Program-made: the position numbers and the translations under genes
In this document: in pieces, positions 23,554 to 32,244 of the stretch
Position numbering within the stretch: position 1 is the stretch's first letter
How the letters are laid out: each line of letters begins with the position of its first letter
The notes under the pieces: generated by a model
The model's database searches: none
What the model saw: the letters and a program-made list of their open reading frames with translations, nothing else
What the model was told of the DNA's origin: nothing
Assembly: GCA_944389105.1 (NCBI GenBank)
Contig: CALXLD010000004.1
Span: forward strand, 1-64,000
Source: an uncultured Spirochaetaceae bacterium
GTDB taxonomy: Bacteria > Spirochaetota > Spirochaetia > Sphaerochaetales > Sphaerochaetaceae
Reading direction: 5' to 3'
Length of the DNA: 64,000 bases

Positions 23554-24400
23554 TCAAATGATAAGATCCCAGTCAACGGAACTATCGTGAATATCTTCAA
23601 GGATGTCTCCATTATATGTATTACCTGTAAATGAATACGTACAGTTCTCCAGATTCTCTGATTCGAGAATCATCATACCATCTTGAACAGTTTCCGCTGC
23701 ATTTGAAATAGTATTATTCTCAATCAATATTGAAGCATTGTACCCATTTCCGAATCTTATCCCAGCCTTACCAGAAGTATTCGAGATAATATTATACTTG
23801 ATGTTTATTGAGCCTGTAAAATAATCATCTTCTACAGGCGTTTCTCCAGCAACCGTACCACCATTCTGAACAGCAAATGCATTATGCGTTGTATTATCAG
23901 AAGAACAATTAATTATTGATATTCCATCTCCGTTCTGTATATATATTCCCTGGAAACAGCTATTAAAAACACAATTATCCACTGTAATATTCCGATACTT
24001 GTTAAGAGTATCAGTCTGAATCCATACAGCTTGTCCACCATTTTCCATTCCTGTATTCTGGAATGAACAGCTTTCTATCGTCAGTCCATTTATATATGAA
24101 TCATCACCTCTATATGAGAATTCTGCAGAAAATGCCTGGCCCTATACCGGAGAAATTCATACCTTTGAAAGCAATCGATGAAAGCCTGAGATACGACTCA
24201 TAGGAATACTGCTGTCCGCTGATATCGTGTTCAAGTACGGCATTATATCCACTACTGTAAACATATCCTGATTTAATGCTGAACTTGCCAAATGCAGCAT
24301 CTGGATCACCTATAAAAACGACATCCTCCAGTTCAACATCAAATCTATATATGGTAATCGGACTATTTTGTATCTGGTCTAAAGTATATTCGCTTGTCAA
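23554..24400 (-). pseudogene. Frameshifted, truncated right-handed beta-helix protein
   Basis: Two minus-strand reading frames belong to one broken gene. The upstream part (24400-24110) ends FKGMNFSGIG then runs out of frame to a stop. One frame over, the sequence continues without a stop as QAFSAEFSYRGDDSYINGL into the part ending at 23554. Removing one G from the GGG at about 24142-24144 restores a single frame. The restored protein has beta-helix (NosD/pectate-lyase-like) repeats: short segments ending in C or N such as ITVDNCVFNSC, ISIINCSSDN and ILIENNTISN. There is no signal peptide or ribosome-binding site at 24400, so the 5' part is also missing. It probably was a surface or secreted carbohydrate-active protein. 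Confidence 0.7.
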
Positions 24401-24426
24401 GTGTTTTACTCTTCTCTTCCTTACTT

Positions 24427-24463
24427 AAGATAAAATAGAGGAAATTTTCCCTTATTTTCCTCT
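24427..24463 (-). terminator. azlCD operon terminator
   Basis: On the minus strand AGAGGAAA (24463-24456) pairs with TTTCCTCT (24444-24437), followed by ATTTTATCTT. It lies about 40 bases after the azlD stop. Confidence 0.65.
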
Positions 24464-24499
24464 GATTTCCCTTATCTCTGAAAAAGAGAAAACATAATA

Positions 24500-24817
24500 C
24501 TACATAGGGAAAACAAGCAGCATAGCGGTAGTTGCAATAAGTGCAATGATGATTGCAAGAATCATCGGGCCTTTGAAGAATGATGTAAGGAATGCGACAA
24601 CAACTCCTGCAAGTCCCGCATACCACATAGGGCCGAAATCCGTAAGAGCTAACGGGAAGATAAGGGCACCAAGAGCAGCAACAGGCAGCAGCATCATGCA
24701 TTTCCGTATGAACTTCGGAAGTTTTGACAGAGCAGATGATGCGAAATATGGAATAATCCTAGGCATCATCGTAACAAGAGCGCAGGATACAATCAGAAGA
24801 ATCTTATTCAAGGCCAA
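24500..24817 (-). CDS. azlD: Branched-chain amino acid exporter small subunit, AzlD
   Basis: The 105-residue protein has three to four membrane helices and the AzlD signature MPRIIPYFASSALSKLPKFIRKCMML compressed near residues 18-43, followed by a PVAALGALIFPLAL helix. With AzlC (also called BrnF/BrnE) it exports branched-chain amino acids or, in AzlCD, azaleucine. Its start overlaps the azlC stop by 14 bases, consistent with coupled translation of the two subunits. Confidence 0.88.
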   Translation of the reverse strand: MALNKILLIVSCALVTMMPRIIPYFASSALSKLPKFIRKCMMLLPVAALGALIFPLALTDFGPMWYAGLAGVVVAFLTSFFKGPMILAIIIALIATTAMLLVFPM

Positions 24818-25508
24818 CCTCCTTATCTGTATAAATCAAAGCACCGAAAAGTGTTGATGCTATCATCGAAATAAGAAATGACACACCTGTAGAGACAGAG
24901 AAAACCAGAATCAGGACTGAATTTATAAAAGCTGAGAATGCCGCAACAAGAAGGGCTTTCGCTCCCCTTCTTGCCTCAGAACCCAGAAGAGAGGCAAACA
25001 TCGCATAGACCGTAATCACTGCAGCCTTCTGAACGACCTCAGGAAGAAATGTGCCTCCGGCATATCCGATAGCGGTCCCTGAGGTCCATCCCAGATAAGA
25101 CGTGAAGATCAGACCTGCCATATAGCTGTATGAAAGTTTTCTTCCTTTGAAAGAAGCAACTGTGAATACTTCATCTACTGTCCCGAATCCGCATAAAAGA
25201 CGTCCTGGAATCGATCGTGGATCAGCAAGACGCTGGGAAAGGGAGGAAGCCATGAATATGTATCTGCTGTTTATGAAGAATACAGATACTACAATCGAAA
25301 GAAACATCGACCCGGCATTATATAGATTCATCATCAGGAACTGGCCAGAACCCGCGAATGTGATGATACTTGTCAGCACTCCTTCAACAAACGTAAAGCT
25401 GCTTGTTCTTGTCAGCAATCCAAAAGCCAGGGCAGTGGTGAAATATCCAAGGAAAATCGGAAAGCCATCCTTTATTCCTTCTTTCACCTCTTTTCCATTA
25501 ATAGCCAT
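24804..25508 (-). CDS. azlC: Branched-chain amino acid exporter large subunit, AzlC
   Basis: The 234-residue membrane protein has about seven hydrophobic segments. The N-terminal GIKDGFPIFLGYFTTALAFGLL and the GSGQFLMMNLYNAG and NSRYIFMASSLSQRL segments are the conserved core of AzlC. The start at 25508 sits behind GGAGGGG and lies inside the end of the upstream FAD-protein gene (11-base overlap), so azlC and azlD are read from that gene's transcript. Confidence 0.9.
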   Translation of the reverse strand: MAINGKEVKEGIKDGFPIFLGYFTTALAFGLLTRTSSFTFVEGVLTSIITFAGSGQFLMMNLYNAGSMFLSIVVSVFFINSRYIFMASSLSQRLADPRSIPGRLLCGFGTVDEVFTVASFKGRKLSYSYMAGLIFTSYLGWTSGTAIGYAGGTFLPEVVQKAAVITVYAMFASLLGSEARRGAKALLVAAFSAFINSVLILVFSVSTGVSFLISMIASTLFGALIYTDKEVGLE

Positions 25509-27030
25509 AATCCCCTCCAAGCCTGAGAGCTGCCTCAGTCCCATCAATGGCAGCAGAGACAATTCCTCCCGCATAGCCTGCGCCTTCTCCTGCTGGATAC
25601 AATCCTCTTCCCTGCTTCATAGAAGAATCCCTGAGGATCCTTACCGGGGATGATGTCCTCGTCTCAGGTGCAATGAGAAGTGCATCATGCTGGATGAACT
25701 TTCCTCTTGTCATCCTGTCAAATGCAGAAAAGCCATCTCTGAGGGAAGAGACTATCACAGGAGGAAGTATTTCTTCCATCCTTACAGGCACAAGCGGACG
25801 CGGATAGCTTGACTCCGGAAATGATGAAGAAGTCCTGTCTTTTATAAAATCATCAAGGCGCTGGGAAGGTGCTGCGAATCCTGGATTGTAGGAATTTCGT
25901 TCAATGCTTTCAATGAAGCGGAGCATAGCAAATGGATCCTGTGCCTCAAGCTCCTCCTTCCTCAGCTCGACTATCATTCCGCTATTTGCCCATCTTCCGC
26001 CTCTGGAATGCGGAGACATGCCATTTACAACCTGATGACCTTCCTCTGAAGCTGCCGGAACTATAACGCCACCGGGGCACATGCAGAAAGAATAGACACC
26101 CCTTCCCCTTACCTGTGTAACAAATGAATATGAAGCTGGTGGAAGATATTTTCCCCTCCCGCCCTCATTGTGGTACTGAATTGAGTCGATAAGGCTTTGC
26201 CTATGCTCAAGACGCACTCCGGCAGCAGTGCTCTTTGCCTCAAGCTCATAGCCAGAAGAGGAAAGCGAATAGTAGATATCCTTAGCACTATGTCCTGCTG
26301 CAAGAATCACAGGACCTGAAAAGGAACTTCCATCGGCGCATTCCACCCCCGATGTCTCTTCTGCGCTTCCTGAAAACCTGACCACCCTCTTTCCGAAATA
26401 AATCTCCCCTCCATGTGAAAGGATTGTCTCCCTTATGCGTTCTATAATATAAGGGAGTCTGTCAGAACCGATATGAGGATGGCTTTCATAAAGTATCGAT
26501 TCATCAGCACCATGCTGGACAAGAAGACGCAGTACTTTTTCCACATCTCCCCTTTTATTTGATCGTGTATAGAGCTTTCCATCGGAGAATGCTCCAGCTC
26601 CTCCTTCTCCGAAAGCATAATTTGATTCCGGATCGAGAATTCCGTCCTTTGAAAGCCTTGCAGTATCTTTCAGCCTTGAATGAACATCCTTCCCGCGTTC
26701 AAGAACAATAGGCTTTATTCCATTCTCAAGAAGTGTCAGGGCCGCAAAGATCCCAGCAGGCCCGAATCCTACTACTATCGCGCTCTTATTTCCTGAAACA
26801 TCGGGGAATGTAACAGGAACATAAAGAGGCGGAGGTGTTTCGCCGGCATATACCACAAGAGAGAGGTTTATCTTTATATCCCTTCGGCGTGCATCGAGAC
26901 TTCTGCGTTTTATCCTGACTGCAGTAATGTCACCAGGGGAAAGCTTAAGCTTCTTTGCCGCAGCATTCTCAACAGATGAGCTATCCGCGGCCTCCGCCGG
27001 CATCAGCGTGATATCAATTTCTCTCTTCAT
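25498..27030 (-). CDS. FAD-dependent oxidoreductase (COG2509-type)
   Basis: The 510-residue flavoprotein carries a dinucleotide-binding motif VVGFGPAGIFAALTLLENG near residue 87, followed by VLERGKDV, and a second FAD contact near the C-terminus, GLYPAGEGAGYAGGIVSAAIDG. GEGGAGAFSDGKLYTR near residue 140 and CMCPGGVIVPA near residue 315 are hallmarks of the uncharacterised FAD-dependent dehydrogenases of COG2509. The N-terminal ~75 residues form a ferredoxin-like cap as in that group. The physiological reaction is unknown. It heads a unit with azlC and azlD. TAGAAT ends 6 bases before its ATG and no Shine-Dalgarno is present. Confidence 0.85.
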   Translation of the reverse strand: MKREIDITLMPAEAADSSSVENAAAKKLKLSPGDITAVRIKRRSLDARRRDIKINLSLVVYAGETPPPLYVPVTFPDVSGNKSAIVVGFGPAGIFAALTLLENGIKPIVLERGKDVHSRLKDTARLSKDGILDPESNYAFGEGGAGAFSDGKLYTRSNKRGDVEKVLRLLVQHGADESILYESHPHIGSDRLPYIIERIRETILSHGGEIYFGKRVVRFSGSAEETSGVECADGSSFSGPVILAAGHSAKDIYYSLSSSGYELEAKSTAAGVRLEHRQSLIDSIQYHNEGGRGKYLPPASYSFVTQVRGRGVYSFCMCPGGVIVPAASEEGHQVVNGMSPHSRGGRWANSGMIVELRKEELEAQDPFAMLRFIESIERNSYNPGFAAPSQRLDDFIKDRTSSSFPESSYPRPLVPVRMEEILPPVIVSSLRDGFSAFDRMTRGKFIQHDALLIAPETRTSSPVRILRDSSMKQGRGLYPAGEGAGYAGGIVSAAIDGTEAALRLGGDYGY

Positions 27031-27084
27031 GCCCGGATTCTAACAATAATCGATTATTAAGAGAATATCGTGTAGAATCGCAGC
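27031..27084. promoter_or_regulatory. 54-base divergent promoter region with mirrored TAGAAT boxes
   Basis: Exactly 54 bases separate the FAD-protein ATG (27030, minus) and the ABC-F GTG (27085, plus). TAGAAT on the minus strand (27037-27042) and TAGAAT on the plus strand (27073-27078) each end 6 bases before their start codons. A perfect 14-base palindrome, AATAATCGATTATT, lies between them at 27045-27058 and could bind a dimeric regulator. Confidence 0.65.
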
Positions 27085-28941
27085 GTGGTTGTTTTATCTG
27101 TTGAGAATCTATCAAAGACTGTAAGGGACGAACCCCTGTTTGAAAATGTGACACTTGCCCTCGAGGAAAGCGAGAAAGTCGGTATTGTCGGAAGGAATGG
27201 AACCGGAAAGTCAACATTTCTCCGCTGTCTGGCAAATGATACCATTCCTGATGAAGGAACAGTATCAATAAAGAAAGATGCGGAGATAATTCTCCTGGAG
27301 CAGAATACAGCGTATCCGGAGGGAACCACTCTCTCATCCTTCCTGACATTGCAGAAATGCAGGGCGAACACACTTCTCAGTTCCTATCATAAGGCACTTG
27401 ATGAAGGAAATGAGAAAGAATACATGAGACTTTCCTCGATAATCGAGAAAGAAGATATATGGGATACAGAGAGACGGTACTTCGCAATTCTCACGGATTT
27501 AGGAGAAAATCCAGATCCTTCCACACCTATGGAACTGCTATCAGGAGGACAGCAGAAGAAAGCACAGATAGCAAGAGCGCTTTCCGTAAATCCTGATATC
27601 CTTCTTCTCGATGAGCCTACAAATCATCTTGATATCAGAACCATCGAATACCTTGAGAACTGGATAAAAGCCTCTTCCGTCTCTGTAATAATAGTCACTC
27701 ATGACAGGCACATACTCAACGAATGCTGTTCATCGATATGGGAACTTGATAGAAAGCATTTCTACAGTCATCCGGGATCCTTCTCTTCCTATCTCGAGCG
27801 GAAAGCCGAAAGACTGAGGATGGATGAGAAGCATGAAGCCAGAATAGAGAACATCCTCCGCAGGGAGCTCGAATGGCTCAAACGCGGACCAAAGGCAAGG
27901 ACAGGAAAGGACAAAGGAAGAAAAGACAGGATAGATGCAATGCTTGGAGAGATTTCGCATCCAAGAGAGGATAAGCCACGGGATTTCCAGAGTGCGGAAA
28001 GACGGCTTGGAAAGAAGATCCTGGAAATTGACGGAATATCAAAAAGCTATGATGGGAAAACTCTCTTCTCCGATTTCTCGTTCTCCTTTGTCAAAGGACA
28101 GAAAATAGCTCTTATCGGAGACAATGGAAGCGGAAAATCAACACTGCTGGATATACTTTCGGGACACACCCAGCCTGATCAGGGAACTGTCGACAAGGGA
28201 GTTAACACCGTCTTCGGATATTATGATCAGCTTGGCCGGAATCTCAGCAGCTCAAAGACAGTGATCGAATACACAGAAGATATCGGGGAAAGGGTAATCC
28301 TTGGAGATGGAGAGGAAGTTTCCGCCTCACGTTTTCTTGAGCTCTTCGGTTTTCCTGTGCAGATGCAGAGAACTCCTATCTCAATGCTCAGCGGCGGAGA
28401 AAGACGAAGGCTTTATCTCATCACCCGCCTTGTCAGGAATCCAAACTTCCTGCTCTTCGATGAACCGACGAACGATCTTGATATCGACACAATGGAAAGG
28501 CTGGAGGAATACATCACATCCTTCCCAGGCTGTGCAGTAATCTCATCCCATGACAGAACCTTCCTTGATATTGCAACAGACATGACCTTCGTACTTGAAA
28601 ATGGAAGCATCTCACTCTTTCCTGGCACATATTCAGAGTGGAAAGCACAGAAAAGGGAAAATGAGGAGAAGGAAAAAAAGAAAACAGAGGAAAGAAGCGA
28701 AGAGAAGCGGCCCAGAAGAGAAAAGAAGGGGCTATCCTTCAAGGAAGAAAAGGAAAAAAAGCTGCTTGAAGATGAAATCGCGGAACTCGAAGCTCTCATC
28801 GGAAGACTTGAAGAGTCATTCTCAACCGCAGATACCACGGATCTTGGGACTCTTCAGGAACGTACGCTGAAATACGAAAAAGCAAGAGCATCCCTCGATG
28901 AAAAGACAGAGAGATGGATTGAGCTAGAAGATAAGGTATAA
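27085..28941 (+). CDS. ABC-F family ATPase (Uup-like)
   Basis: The 618-residue soluble protein has two ABC cassettes and no membrane domain. Cassette 1: GRNGTGKST near residue 38, LSGGQQKKAQIARAL and LLLDEPTNHLD near residue 175. Cassette 2: GDNGSGKST near residue 352, LSGGERRRLYLITRL and LLFDEPTNDLD near residue 460. Between them lies the basic linker typical of ABC-F ribosome factors; residues ~520-618 are a highly charged coiled coil as in Uup. Such proteins act on stalled ribosomes or in replication-linked repair. The GTG start has no Shine-Dalgarno but a TAGAAT 6 bases upstream. nagB follows 30 bases later. Confidence 0.88.
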   Translation: MVVLSVENLSKTVRDEPLFENVTLALEESEKVGIVGRNGTGKSTFLRCLANDTIPDEGTVSIKKDAEIILLEQNTAYPEGTTLSSFLTLQKCRANTLLSSYHKALDEGNEKEYMRLSSIIEKEDIWDTERRYFAILTDLGENPDPSTPMELLSGGQQKKAQIARALSVNPDILLLDEPTNHLDIRTIEYLENWIKASSVSVIIVTHDRHILNECCSSIWELDRKHFYSHPGSFSSYLERKAERLRMDEKHEARIENILRRELEWLKRGPKARTGKDKGRKDRIDAMLGEISHPREDKPRDFQSAERRLGKKILEIDGISKSYDGKTLFSDFSFSFVKGQKIALIGDNGSGKSTLLDILSGHTQPDQGTVDKGVNTVFGYYDQLGRNLSSSKTVIEYTEDIGERVILGDGEEVSASRFLELFGFPVQMQRTPISMLSGGERRRLYLITRLVRNPNFLLFDEPTNDLDIDTMERLEEYITSFPGCAVISSHDRTFLDIATDMTFVLENGSISLFPGTYSEWKAQKRENEEKEKKKTEERSEEKRPRREKKGLSFKEEKEKKLLEDEIAELEALIGRLEESFSTADTTDLGTLQERTLKYEKARASLDEKTERWIELEDKV

Positions 28942-28971
28942 GCATACCTAAAACGGAATAAAGGAGTACCT

Positions 28972-29706
28972 ATGATAATAAATATATCGGAAACACCGGA
29001 AGAACTTGGAAGAAGAGCCGCCGCTCTGATTGCAAAGCTGATAAACGAAGCTATAAGCAGCAACGGCTACGCCAGAATCGTTCTCTCCACCGGGAAAAGC
29101 CAGTTTGAGACACTGGATCATCTTGTGCAGGAGAATGTCGACTGGGCAAAGGTTGAGATGTTCCACCTTGATGAATATGTCGGCATTGATGAAAACCATC
29201 CAGCATCCTTCAGGAAGTATCTTAAGGAGAGGTTTGTCTCCAGGGTAAACCCCGGCAAGGTCTATTTTGTAACAGAGGAGGAAAGTATCCCTGCTCTTGC
29301 AGAAAACCTCAGGGAAAAGCCTGTTGACGTCGGAGTGATCGGAATCGGGGAAAACGGGCATATCGCTTTTAACGATCCTCCTGCTGATTTTGATACAGAC
29401 GAAGCATATAAAGTTGTTACTCTTGACAGCAGATGCCGGTCGCAGCAGGTCGGAGAGGGCTGGTTCCGCTCAATAAATGAGGTTCCTGAAAAGGCGATAA
29501 CGATGTGCGTGAAGGAAATCATGAAAGCCAGACACATTGTCTCTGCAGTCCCTCATAGCACAAAAGCTGAAGCTGTATGGAGAACAATAACAACCCCGCT
29601 TACACCGGAAGTTCCCGCAACAGTTCTCAAAAGCCACGAAGACTGGAATCTCTTTCTGGATCAGGAATCGGCTTCAATGCTGCTTGGCAGCAGAGCACAT
29701 TCCTGA
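28972..29706 (+). CDS. nagB: Glucosamine-6-phosphate deaminase
   Basis: The 244-residue enzyme converts glucosamine-6-phosphate to fructose-6-phosphate and ammonia, feeding amino sugars into glycolysis. VLSTGKSQFETL near residue 38, MFHLDEYVGIDENHPASF near residue 65 and GVIGIGENGHIAFNDPPADF near residue 125 (catalytic Asp/His region) are diagnostic. Length fits the short NagB form without allosteric extension. It has a leadered start with AAAGGAG before ATG and is followed by a bidirectional terminator. Confidence 0.9.
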   Translation: MIINISETPEELGRRAAALIAKLINEAISSNGYARIVLSTGKSQFETLDHLVQENVDWAKVEMFHLDEYVGIDENHPASFRKYLKERFVSRVNPGKVYFVTEEESIPALAENLREKPVDVGVIGIGENGHIAFNDPPADFDTDEAYKVVTLDSRCRSQQVGEGWFRSINEVPEKAITMCVKEIMKARHIVSAVPHSTKAEAVWRTITTPLTPEVPATVLKSHEDWNLFLDQESASMLLGSRAHS

Positions 29707-29714
29707 CTGAAAAG

Positions 29715-29744
29715 AAAAGCAGGGTCATTGCTACCCTGCTTTTT
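29715..29744. terminator. Bidirectional terminator between nagB and tRNA-Arg
   Basis: AAAAGCAGGGT (29715-29725) pairs perfectly with ACCCTGCTTTT (29733-29743). The flanks give T-runs on both strands, so it can stop nagB from the left and tRNA-Arg from the right. Confidence 0.9.
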
Positions 29745-29817
29745 ACGCCCTACAAGATTCGAACTTGTCACCTACTGCTTAGAAGGCAGTTGCTCTATCC
29801 AGGTGAGCTAAGGGCGC
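29744..29817 (-). tRNA. tRNA-Arg (anticodon TCT)
   Basis: Cloverleaf on the minus strand: acceptor GCGCCCT/AGGGCGT (first pair G-T), D arm GCTC...GAGC, anticodon stem CTGCC/GGCAG-type with loop CTTCTAA giving anticodon TCT (AGA codons), T arm ACAAG-TTCGAAT-CTTGT, discriminator A. No CCA is encoded. Confidence 0.92.
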
Positions 29818-29880
29818 GTTTATGCACTTAATCAATGCACTTGGGGATATATACCTTTTTTTCAGACAAATGTCCAGAGC

Positions 29881-30384
29881 CTAGATAATCTTTCCGAAAC
29901 GTTCTCCGTCCAGATACTCACCGTCGATGTAGAGAAGCTGTTTATCGCATCCCTCTGAGACAAAACCATTCTTCCTGAAGAACGCCTTTGACCTCTCATC
30001 ATCTGATCTGGTCACCAGATTTATCTTAGTCACGCCTCTCTCCCTAGCCTCCGATATAGCAAAATCAAGAAGCTGCCCGGCAATTCCCTTTCCCCAGAAT
30101 TCCTTTCTCACCGCAATAGCAAGCTCGCCCCTGTGCTTTGTCCTGAGACGCCTTGAAACCCTTATTTCACAGGCCCCCACGACCTTTCCATCTGAAATAG
30201 CCAGCACATGGACAGATGGTGACTGCCTTATCTCCGCAATGAAGAACTTCTCATCCCCTGCATCAAGCGCCTCAATATCTGAACAGGAAAGCGCCAGATT
30301 ATCAGTATCCCCTGTCACTGTTTTCATGAAATCGAGAAGAAGCGCAGCATCTTCTGCTCTGACCATTCTGTAAAATGTATCCAT
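29881..30384 (-). CDS. GNAT-family N-acetyltransferase
   Basis: The 167-residue protein is a GCN5-related acyltransferase that uses acetyl-CoA on an unknown amine. The core signature is the acetyl-CoA loop VRKEFWGKGIAGQLL near residue 93 (family R/Q-x-x-G-x-G/A), preceded by the long strand GACEIRVSRRLRTKHRGELAIAV condensed there, and followed by INLVTRSDDERSKAFFRKNGF near residue 123, where family members have N--A---Y---GF. It is a lone gene between tRNA-Arg and the GluTR-like gene, transcribed in the same direction as the latter. Confidence 0.82.
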   Translation of the reverse strand: MDTFYRMVRAEDAALLLDFMKTVTGDTDNLALSCSDIEALDAGDEKFFIAEIRQSPSVHVLAISDGKVVGACEIRVSRRLRTKHRGELAIAVRKEFWGKGIAGQLLDFAISEARERGVTKINLVTRSDDERSKAFFRKNGFVSEGCDKQLLYIDGEYLDGERFGKII

Positions 30385-30417
30385 GAAGATTATCTTAACA
30401 TGAAGACAGCCTGTTTT

Positions 30418-31506
30418 CTATTTTCTTTTGATTGTCTTCGAAATATACGCTTTTCTGACGCTATCAAGAATGGAGATCCTCAGATTTCGCTCCTCCTCGG
30501 AAGAAAGTCCCAGAGAGCCGACAACACCTGAAAGCCTCCTCATCGCCTCGAATGCAACGCAGTCGGCATGTGCTTCGATATTACCAAGATTCCCTGCCCT
30601 TTCCATCCAGAAATGGAATTCCGCTATTTCCTTTCCAGCCTCTGCCTTGACAGTGGAAATCATCTTTTCCTTCAATGGCTGGGCAACTCCGAGATCCTCT
30701 GTCCTCACAACATTAGCAGCATCAGGAAGATCATGGGGAAAAGAAAGATCGTACAGCTCCTTTCCTTCCAGCCTTGAGATCTCTTCTTCGGAAAATGTAA
30801 AGTAGAGTCCCGAAGAAGCAGAAATCACAGCATCGGAAAGCATAGCCTCTTCCATGCGTCTCTCATAAGGGACCGGGCACACTCCTGGCGGCACAAGAAA
30901 TGTTTTTGTCACATCCCGAAGCGTCATATATACCTCATGAGATGGCAAAAGAGCTGAGGCGACAAGCCTCGCACTCTCTCCCGACCCGACAATCAGGATC
31001 CTGCGTTTTCCCTCAACCCTCGCGACTACTGCATCGATTATCGTTTCGTCAAAAACACGAAGCCGGTAATCTGTATGCATCCGCTTCGAAAAAGCTGCTG
31101 CCATATTGAAAAGCTTATCGAGCGCAGGGGAAGAAGAACCGATGAGCCTGGAAACAGATGCAGCTTCGATAATCTGGCCCTGTACCGTATCCTCTCCGAA
31201 AAGCGGCGATATCACCCCGGATGAAAGCAGAAAGACATGCTTCTCCGCTTCTTCTCCCTCAATACTGTATCTGCATCTGGATACAGCTATCGGATTAAGC
31301 GAGAGAGCCCTTTCAAAAACCTCTGCAGCAACCTTTGCCTCTGCTACCACTTCAGCTCTATCACAGGTAATGATTATGACAAACGGGAAGCGTATGCTTT
31401 TAAGAAGCTTCCGCCCTGTACGGACAAGCACTTCCTCACCTCTATTCTGAAGGGATGCAAAAAGCTTCGTATCTACAGTAAAATCAAGACCCGTTATATA
31501 AAGCAT
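30418..31506 (-). CDS. hemA: Divergent glutamyl-tRNA reductase-like protein
   Basis: At 362 residues this is shorter than typical glutamyl-tRNA reductase (about 410-430) but has its layout. TCDRAEVV at residues 47-54 matches the catalytic TCNRTEVY motif with the nucleophilic Cys48 kept. ISPLFGEDTVQGQIIEA near residue 100 matches the GL-S---GE-QI-GQV-A motif. RRILIVGSGESARLVASAL near residue 168 is the NADPH-binding domain, and a helical C-terminal dimer domain closes the protein. The enzyme would reduce glutamyl-tRNA to glutamate-1-semialdehyde for tetrapyrroles. The conserved Asn of TCNR is Asp, and no other hem or cob gene is nearby, so function may have drifted. TATCCT ends 6 bases before the ATG. 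Confidence 0.72.
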   Translation of the reverse strand: MLYITGLDFTVDTKLFASLQNRGEEVLVRTGRKLLKSIRFPFVIIITCDRAEVVAEAKVAAEVFERALSLNPIAVSRCRYSIEGEEAEKHVFLLSSGVISPLFGEDTVQGQIIEAASVSRLIGSSSPALDKLFNMAAAFSKRMHTDYRLRVFDETIIDAVVARVEGKRRILIVGSGESARLVASALLPSHEVYMTLRDVTKTFLVPPGVCPVPYERRMEEAMLSDAVISASSGLYFTFSEEEISRLEGKELYDLSFPHDLPDAANVVRTEDLGVAQPLKEKMISTVKAEAGKEIAEFHFWMERAGNLGNIEAHADCVAFEAMRRLSGVVGSLGLSSEEERNLRISILDSVRKAYISKTIKRK

Positions 31507-31560
31507 GGATTGAGGATAACACAGCTTCTCTTCCTTGTCTTTTTACTGTAGCATCAGAGC
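31507..31560. promoter_or_regulatory. 54-base divergent promoter region with mirrored -10 boxes
   Basis: Exactly 54 bases lie between the GluTR-like ATG (31506, minus) and the response-regulator ATG (31561, plus). TATCCT (minus, 31513-31518) and TAGCAT (plus, 31549-31554) each end 6 bases from their start codon. Both hexamers match TATAAT at four positions, so this pair is weaker than the others. Confidence 0.5.
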
Positions 31561-32244
31561 ATGAGAATACTTGTCGTTGAAGATGATAAGGATATAAGTA
31601 CGCTGATAGCCTTTCACCTGAAAGCAAATGGTTTTGAGACAGATATAGCATCGAATGGGCGGGATGCTATCGAAAAACTCAGAACCGGAAACTACGCACT
31701 CGCCCTCCTGGATATACTTATACCGGAAGTCTCAGGAATAGCTGTCCTGAAATATATCAGGACAGAAAGCCCCCATCCTGATCTTCCTGTCATAATTGCC
31801 TCAGCACTTACAGAGGAAGCCGAGATAATCGCCTCCCTTGAACTAGGTGCTGATGATTACATCACAAAGCCATTCTCCCCGAAGATCCTTGTTGCACGGG
31901 TCAGATCTGTTATCAGGAGAGGAGAACATCGAAGGATAGCAGGAGCGGTCAGGACCGAGAAAGGAATATTCATGGACCCTGGAACAAGGAAATGCACTGT
32001 GCTTGATGTCCCGGTTGTCCTCACAGCAACTGAGTTCGACATGCTTCTGGCCCTGATACGGGAAGGAGGAAGAGTTCTCACAAGAACAGAAATCATAGAA
32101 AAGATAAAAGGCAATGACTATCCTGTCACAGAGCGGTCAATCGACGTGCAGATAGCAGCTCTTCGCAAAAAGCTCGGAAAGATGGGATACGCAATAAAAA
32201 CAGTCTGGGGAATCGGGTACAGATATGCCGAAGAAGAGGAATAA
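31561..32244 (+). CDS. OmpR/PhoB-family response regulator
   Basis: The 227-residue regulator has a receiver domain (residues 1-120: acidic pocket VEDD, phospho-acceptor Asp51 in LALLDILIP, signalling Thr/Ser region IASAL, and Lys in YITKPF) and a winged-helix DNA-binding domain (residues ~130-225: LTATEFDMLLAL, RVLTRTEIIEKI, ERSIDVQIAALRKKLG, VWGIGYRY). It would be phosphorylated by the kinase encoded next, whose start lies 20 bases inside this gene. The target genes are unknown; the pair is not next to phosphate transport genes. Confidence 0.92.
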   Translation: MRILVVEDDKDISTLIAFHLKANGFETDIASNGRDAIEKLRTGNYALALLDILIPEVSGIAVLKYIRTESPHPDLPVIIASALTEEAEIIASLELGADDYITKPFSPKILVARVRSVIRRGEHRRIAGAVRTEKGIFMDPGTRKCTVLDVPVVLTATEFDMLLALIREGGRVLTRTEIIEKIKGNDYPVTERSIDVQIAALRKKLGKMGYAIKTVWGIGYRYAEEEE

